DNA of 37,900 nucleotides from an uncultured Roseburia sp. (GTDB taxonomy: Bacteria; Bacillota; Clostridia; Lachnospirales; Lachnospiraceae). Of the stretch, positions 34,285 through 37,900 are shown piece after piece. Below the pieces are notes generated by a model that was not told where the DNA came from, searched no databases, and saw nothing but the letters and a program-made list of their open reading frames with translations. The stretch lies in NCBI GenBank assembly GCA_947647505.1, contig CANSKO010000023.1, forward strand, positions 1-37,900, written 5' to 3'. The position numbers and the translations under genes were made by a program. The stretch's first letter is position 1. Each line of letters begins with the position of its first letter.

Positions 34285-35836
34285 GTTTTTCAATCCAATC
34301 CTTAATTAAATACAAGAAAATCTTTCTCCTATCCTCACACTGAGGATCTTCCCTATAGATTGTACCATATGCCCCGTATGCCGAATAACAACATGAACAG
34401 CACATAGCCCGAAATATGCACTTGCTACATTTTTCAATATCTTTATGCGTTCTGTCTCTTAACTTCAAAACCCAATCTTTTGATAAAATATCCTCCAAAG
34501 TTTCTTCCATAATATTACCCATGTTAAATTCCTGTTCATTTTTAAATCCATCACATGGATAAACTGTTCCGTCAGGATTAACAGAAATAACCTCTCTTGC
34601 CGCTCCACATGGATAACGTAAACATATATAATCTCTTACAGGTCCAAAAACATTCTCCTCATGGATATGGACAGAATAATTCTCTATTGGTGCATCTTCT
34701 GATAATTTATGCATCTTAATAAATGCGTCTGCCCACTGCCCACTATTTGTGGTAGTATGATTTTCTAACTCTCTTCCAAGAAGATTTGCCGGTCTGGGCT
34801 TAAAGCTAATTCCCTGTTCAATAAAGAAATTCATAATTCTTTCTGCCTCAGTCATATTATGCTGACCAATAGTACACACAGATCCATCTATTTCGTATTC
34901 TTCTTTTAGCTTATGAACACCCTTAAGTATCTCAGAGAAAGCGCCTTTTCCATTTGCATAAACACGAGTCTGGTTTGTCATCTCTTCATCTCCATCCAGG
35001 CTTACACAAACAGCGACATTATACTTCTTTGCAAACCGAATAAAATCATCGGAAACTAATGTAGCATTCGTAACAGTTCTATACTTAACAAGTTTTGAAT
35101 ACTTTTCTTTCAGTCCCTCAGATATCTCAACAAACATCCTCATACCCTCTAAGTAACATAACGGTTCTCCTCCTTGAAGCTCAAATGTTATCAATTTTGA
35201 AGGCATCTGAAACATTTGTTCAATAATTCTTTTCATTACATCCTTAGACATAAAGTCCCCTGCTTCTGGCTCACATGCAGCAAAACAATACTTACATCTC
35301 AGATTACATGTCATTGTCAGGTTAACTACTATTACACTGGGTTTTTCAGCCGGTTTCGGAAAATCCATTTCCACAGATTCATGATCTGTATCCCTTGCAA
35401 GTTTTCTTACATATAGATTTTCCATCTTATACTTATCCAGTTTACCAGATTCATAATCAGCGATTTCCTCCTCCGTCATAGCAACCCATGAGCCTACACT
35501 TGGATTAAGAACAACAAAATAATCATTTTTTTCCGTTTTAACTGGTATTTTTACATATTCTTTTTTGTCTAATGGTATATACTCAGCGTCAACATTCTCA
35601 TCAGATAAGACACAAAGTTCTCCTTCATCATCAAATGCCATTCCTCTGTAATATAAATTTTCCATTTTAAGAAAATCCAAATTGTTATTTAACAAATCAT
35701 TGTACTCTTCTTTGGTTAACCGGTATCTGTTATTTCCCTTCTTTAAAATCAAAATGCTTTCATCACTTGAATTTATATATTTAAAATCATAATTTTCTAA
35801 TTTCCTATAATTAGTTTGCATCCATGGTGTTTTCAT
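34277..35836 (-). CDS. Radical SAM/SPASM peptide maturase with a duplicated N-terminal domain
   Basis: The 519-residue enzyme has the radical SAM cluster motif CNLRCKYC (Cys177, 181, 184) and GGEP in LQGGEPLCYLEG. The C-terminal SPASM region (about 400-505) has many cysteines (CGAAREVISVNPDGTVYPC, then CSKCIFRAMCCSCC and QCE) for auxiliary Fe-S clusters. Such enzymes install carbon-sulfur, carbon-carbon or related crosslinks in ribosomal peptides. The first 155 residues hold two similar units in gapless register 80 residues apart (KMENLY at 57-62 and 137-142); they resemble the peptide-recognition-like N-termini of other maturases. I start it at ATG 35836, with TTGGAG 6 nt upstream. It is the first enzyme gene after the 46-residue peptide gene. 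Confidence 0.92.
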   Translation of the reverse strand: MKTPWMQTNYRKLENYDFKYINSSDESILILKKGNNRYRLTKEEYNDLLNNNLDFLKMENLYYRGMAFDDEGELCVLSDENVDAEYIPLDKKEYVKIPVKTEKNDYFVVLNPSVGSWVAMTEEEIADYESGKLDKYKMENLYVRKLARDTDHESVEMDFPKPAEKPSVIVVNLTMTCNLRCKYCFAACEPEAGDFMSKDVMKRIIEQMFQMPSKLITFELQGGEPLCYLEGMRMFVEISEGLKEKYSKLVKYRTVTNATLVSDDFIRFAKKYNVAVCVSLDGDEEMTNQTRVYANGKGAFSEILKGVHKLKEEYEIDGSVCTIGQHNMTEAERIMNFFIEQGISFKPRPANLLGRELENHTTTNSGQWADAFIKMHKLSEDAPIENYSVHIHEENVFGPVRDYICLRYPCGAAREVISVNPDGTVYPCDGFKNEQEFNMGNIMEETLEDILSKDWVLKLRDRTHKDIEKCSKCIFRAMCCSCCYSAYGAYGTIYREDPQCEDRRKIFLYLIKDWIEKHE

Positions 35837-35871
35837 AAGAATCTCCAATCATTCTATTTGAGATAAATGAA

Positions 35872-35903
35872 AGAGGCGACTTGCTTCCAGCAACATCACC
35901 TCT
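35872..35903 (-). terminator. Hairpin between peptide gene and maturase, possible attenuator
   Basis: An 8-bp stem on the minus strand (AGAGGTGA with TCGCCTCT, one G-T pair; plus coordinates 35896-35903 and 35872-35879) lies 24 nt past the peptide stop and is followed by TTCATTTAT, a weak T-rich tract. A leaky hairpin here would give more peptide mRNA than maturase mRNA, as in many RiPP operons. Confidence 0.5.
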
Positions 35904-35926
35904 TATAATCCCACATTCATATATGA

Positions 35927-36067
35927 TTACTGGTGCGTATGTGTACCACAACCATCGTATCCTAACTTATTACCAACATCAAATCTAACTGTAAGTTTCT
36001 TCTTGCCTTCTTCCGTTTTCTTAACTTCTGCTTTTAAACCTTTTACAACATCATTCGTTCTCTTCAT
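35927..36067 (-). CDS. 46-residue candidate RiPP precursor peptide
   Basis: An ATG at 36067 opens 46 codons ending at TAA 35927-35929. AAAGGAG lies 7-8 nt upstream, and a consensus promoter (36115-36143) points at it. The N-terminal two thirds is charged and Lys/Glu-rich (MKRTNDVVKGLKAEVKK), as expected for a leader that binds a maturase. The C-terminal part RFDVGNKLGYDGCGTHTHQ has a single Cys (40), two His (43, 45), Phe29 and Tyr37, all possible modification sites. No secretion signal or GG cleavage site is seen. Gene order, with the radical SAM maturase next downstream, is the main reason to call it a precursor. I do not recognise a known precursor family. Confidence 0.78.
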   Translation of the reverse strand: MKRTNDVVKGLKAEVKKTEEGKKKLTVRFDVGNKLGYDGCGTHTHQ

Positions 36068-36114
36068 AATACGCTTCTCCTTTCGCTAAGAATAAAATAT
36101 TATCATATGTTAAA

Positions 36115-36143
36115 AGCATATCCTAATACTTTAATTTTGTCAA
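36115..36143 (-). promoter_or_regulatory. Promoter of the peptide-maturation operon
   Basis: Minus-strand perfect -35 TTGACA (36138-36143), 17-bp spacer and -10 TATGCT (36115-36120, 4 of 6). The predicted start near 36108 gives a 40-nt leader to the peptide ATG. It lies outside the IS30 inverted repeats. Confidence 0.6.
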
Positions 36144-36195
36144 TTATTTTGTTTTTGCACGACATCTTCCATTCTATTATACTTAATTGCAAATT

Positions 36196-37639
36196 TAAAT
36201 TCCACCCCTCTATGGAATTTAATCCTGCAAATCTTCCTCCCGGCAGGAAGGACGTACTTATGAATAAACAAAAACATTTAAATCTTGAGTCCCGGATTAT
36301 CATCGAAACGAAACTGAACGAAGGTGAGAGCTTTAAAGCAATCGGCAGATTATTAAACAAGGATTGTACCACCATCTCTAAAGAAGTGAAAAATCACATC
36401 TCTTTCGAAAAAAGCGGAGCCTATGGCAAAGCCTTCAATGATTGCCTCCTGGCTTTTCAGCATGAATGCTTCGCTCAAAGGGTATGTCAGGAATGTACCT
36501 CCCGCAAAAATCGCCTTTGCTGGTCCTGTGGCAAATGCTCCTCTTCCTGTATTCTCTACGAAAAGTATGTTTGCCCTAAACTTTCCAAACCGCCTTATGT
36601 CTGTAATGGCTGCTCACAACGTAATAAATGTTCCTTAGAGAAGCGTTTGTACAAAGCCTCTTATGCTCAAAAAGAGTATGAACTGGTCAGAAGGGAATCC
36701 AGGTCCGGTTTTGCCCTCTCGGAAAGTGAACTCAGACAGATCGATGACATTGTTTCGCCTCTTTTAATAAAAGGACAATCTCTTCATCACATCGCTGTCC
36801 ACCATGCAGATGAACTCATGAAATCCGAACGGACTCTGTATGCCTATATAAACAGCGGCCTTTTTACTGCCAGAAACATGGATATGCCACGAACCGTCCG
36901 CATGCGCCCAAGAAAGAATGTCTCCAAGAATCTCAAAGTGGACAAGGCCTGCCGCCTGGGACGTGATTTCTCCTGTTTCCAGGCATATATGCAAGAACAT
37001 CCTGATCGCTCTATCCGTCAGATTGATTCTGTAGAAGGCAGCAAGGGCAGCGCGGCTCTCCTCACCATACATTTCGTAGAACAGGGACTGCAGCTTGCTT
37101 TTCTCAGACAACACAACGACTCCCAGTCTGTGATCGATATTTTCAACCGTCTTTATCTGGAAATGAGGCCTGATATTTTTATAGAACTGTTCCCTGTTCT
37201 ATTAGCAGATAACGGAAGTGAGTTTTCGAATCCTGCCGCCATTGAATCTGATATGCAGGGAAATCCACGCACGAAAATGTTTTATTGCGACCCCAGTGCG
37301 CCTTATCAGAAAGGCAGCTGCGAAAACAATCATGAAATGATCCGGCGAATCATTCCGAAAGGCGAAGATATCGGTCGATACACGCAGGAACAGATTAATC
37401 TTATGATGAGCCATATCAATTCCTATGCAAGAAAGAAACTTGGAAATAAGAGTCCGTATGAGATATTTGAATTTCAATACGGAAAGGAACTTCTGGATGC
37501 ATTCCATCTGCAAAAGATTCCTGCAGATGAAATCATCCTGAGTCCTGAATTATTAAAATAAACTCTAAAACATAATCAAAAAGCTGGGCAGGAATCTATT
37601 GCAGCCATCATCGCAGAATCTCCCCAGAGGTGGAATTTA
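36196..37639 (+). mobile_element. IS30-family insertion sequence (approximate ends)
   Basis: The element is defined by its transposase and by an 11-bp inverted repeat, TAAATTCCACC at 36196-36206 and GGTGGAATTTA at 37629-37639. Further copies of the GAATTTA motif occur at 36215 and 37779-37838, so the true outer end on the right may lie near 37838. No target-site duplication could be fixed. Confidence 0.55.
36260..37561 (+). CDS. IS30-family transposase
   Basis: The 433-residue protein has an N-terminal HTH typical of IS30 (LNLESRIIIETKLNEGESFKAIGRLLNKDCTTISKEV), a cysteine-rich middle (CQECTSRKNRLCWSCGKC, CNGCSQRNKC) and an integrase-like DDE core. The catalytic acids are in IRQIDSVEGSKG (Asp), LLADNGSEFSNP (Asp) and CENNHEMIRRIIPKG (Glu). 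The frame is intact, so it may be active. The ATG at 36260 follows AGGAAGGACG; the open frame upstream to 36107 crosses the inverted repeat and is unlikely to be translated. It is divergent from the peptide operon. Confidence 0.93.
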   Translation: MNKQKHLNLESRIIIETKLNEGESFKAIGRLLNKDCTTISKEVKNHISFEKSGAYGKAFNDCLLAFQHECFAQRVCQECTSRKNRLCWSCGKCSSSCILYEKYVCPKLSKPPYVCNGCSQRNKCSLEKRLYKASYAQKEYELVRRESRSGFALSESELRQIDDIVSPLLIKGQSLHHIAVHHADELMKSERTLYAYINSGLFTARNMDMPRTVRMRPRKNVSKNLKVDKACRLGRDFSCFQAYMQEHPDRSIRQIDSVEGSKGSAALLTIHFVEQGLQLAFLRQHNDSQSVIDIFNRLYLEMRPDIFIELFPVLLADNGSEFSNPAAIESDMQGNPRTKMFYCDPSAPYQKGSCENNHEMIRRIIPKGEDIGRYTQEQINLMMSHINSYARKKLGNKSPYEIFEFQYGKELLDAFHLQKIPADEIILSPELLK

Positions 37640-37900
37640 CTCTATCCGAAAAATCAACCGTAAATTCGACTTCCGCTCAGCATGCAATAAAACACCCAAA
37701 ACCACAGCTTTTATTTGTATTTTAACTCTGATTTCGGGTATTTTCTATATGAAATCTCTATTTTTCTGTATTCCTATTGAATTTACTTTTTCAAAGCGGA
37801 ATTTAATCTTACAAAGTGGAATTTACTTTTTCAATTCACCTCCATTCTACTACAATGTATTTATGGTTAATGCCCCTTACAGCCAGTAAGGAATTATCCA
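37562..37900. other. Non-coding right flank of the IS30 element
   Basis: No convincing gene is seen. It contains the right inverted repeat (37629-37639) and the three 20-bp tandem repeats (37779-37838). A 96-codon open frame (37599-37889) runs through these repeats and lacks a ribosome site, so I leave it out. Confidence 0.5.
37779..37838. repeat. Three tandem imperfect 20-bp repeats beside the IS30 element
   Basis: Units are GAATTTACTTTTTCAAAGCG (37779-37798), GAATTTAATCTTACAAAGTG (37799-37818) and GAATTTACTTTTTCAATTCA (37819-37838). Each begins with the motif also present in the element's inverted repeats, so they are likely transposase-binding iterons or nested element ends. Confidence 0.7.

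Noticed and set aside
36107..36259. Upstream extension of the IS30 transposase frame
   Set aside because: It would run through the inverted repeat and overlap the peptide-operon promoter; AGGAAGG and the conserved start of the HTH support ATG 36260.
37779..37838. 20-bp repeats as a CRISPR array
   Set aside because: The units are directly adjacent with no spacers and share a core with the IS30 ends.

Overview
The window looks like a chromosomal segment of a Gram-positive, spore-forming-type Clostridia bacterium, most likely Lachnospiraceae-like. This is inferred from gene content (Fhs and FolD side by side, SpoIIIE-type translocase with TepA, alr followed by a MazF-type toxin, eukaryote-like NADP-IDH) and from consistent AGGAGG-type ribosome sites. 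No rRNA, tRNA or CRISPR array was seen. All calls rest on reading the sequence; no database search was possible.

Positions 1-25,600 are a fairly GC-rich, mostly leftward-transcribed housekeeping region. Reading right to left it holds: icd - ABC-F ATPase - nnr - alr - mazF-like toxin; then CBS-domain protein - yebC - metY - glgA, ending at a hairpin terminator; then tepA; then uppP - spoIIIE/ftsK - fhs - folD - zinc-ribbon/TPR membrane protein - rlmH. Several of these genes overlap by ATGA or are 10-30 bp apart, so they are probably operons. Between 20.0 and 25.6 kb are smaller units: a Gly/Cys-rich 71-residue peptide, an ApbE lipoprotein, a stand-alone adenylation enzyme with unusual motifs under a palindromic operator, a divergent XRE regulator with an M15 peptidase, an unrecognised 258-residue protein and a small lipoprotein.

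At about 25.9 kb the base composition drops to AT-rich, and it stays so up to an IS30-family element at the right end. This island carries the most unusual content. A leftward operon starts from a consensus promoter (36115-36143) and reads: a 46-residue precursor-like peptide ending GYDGCGTHTHQ, which is too short for routine gene calling; an intervening hairpin; a radical SAM/SPASM peptide maturase with a duplicated N-terminal domain; a small P-loop ATPase; a group II cysteine desulfurase; a SufU/IscU-like domain fused to a nucleotidyltransferase; a large protein joining a thymidylate-kinase-like domain, BspA-type leucine-rich repeats and a GUCD1/C39-like papain-fold domain; and a CYTH-domain protein. 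A HelD-like RNA-polymerase-recycling helicase follows in the same direction after a 205-bp gap.

I interpret this as a candidate, possibly undescribed, RiPP system. The radical SAM enzyme would modify the peptide. The desulfurase and SufU-like pair could supply sulfur, and the nucleotidyltransferase, kinase-like and CYTH proteins suggest nucleotide or phosphate activation chemistry. The papain-fold domain could trim the leader, and HelD could protect RNA polymerase. Presence and order of genes are read directly; the joint function is inference.
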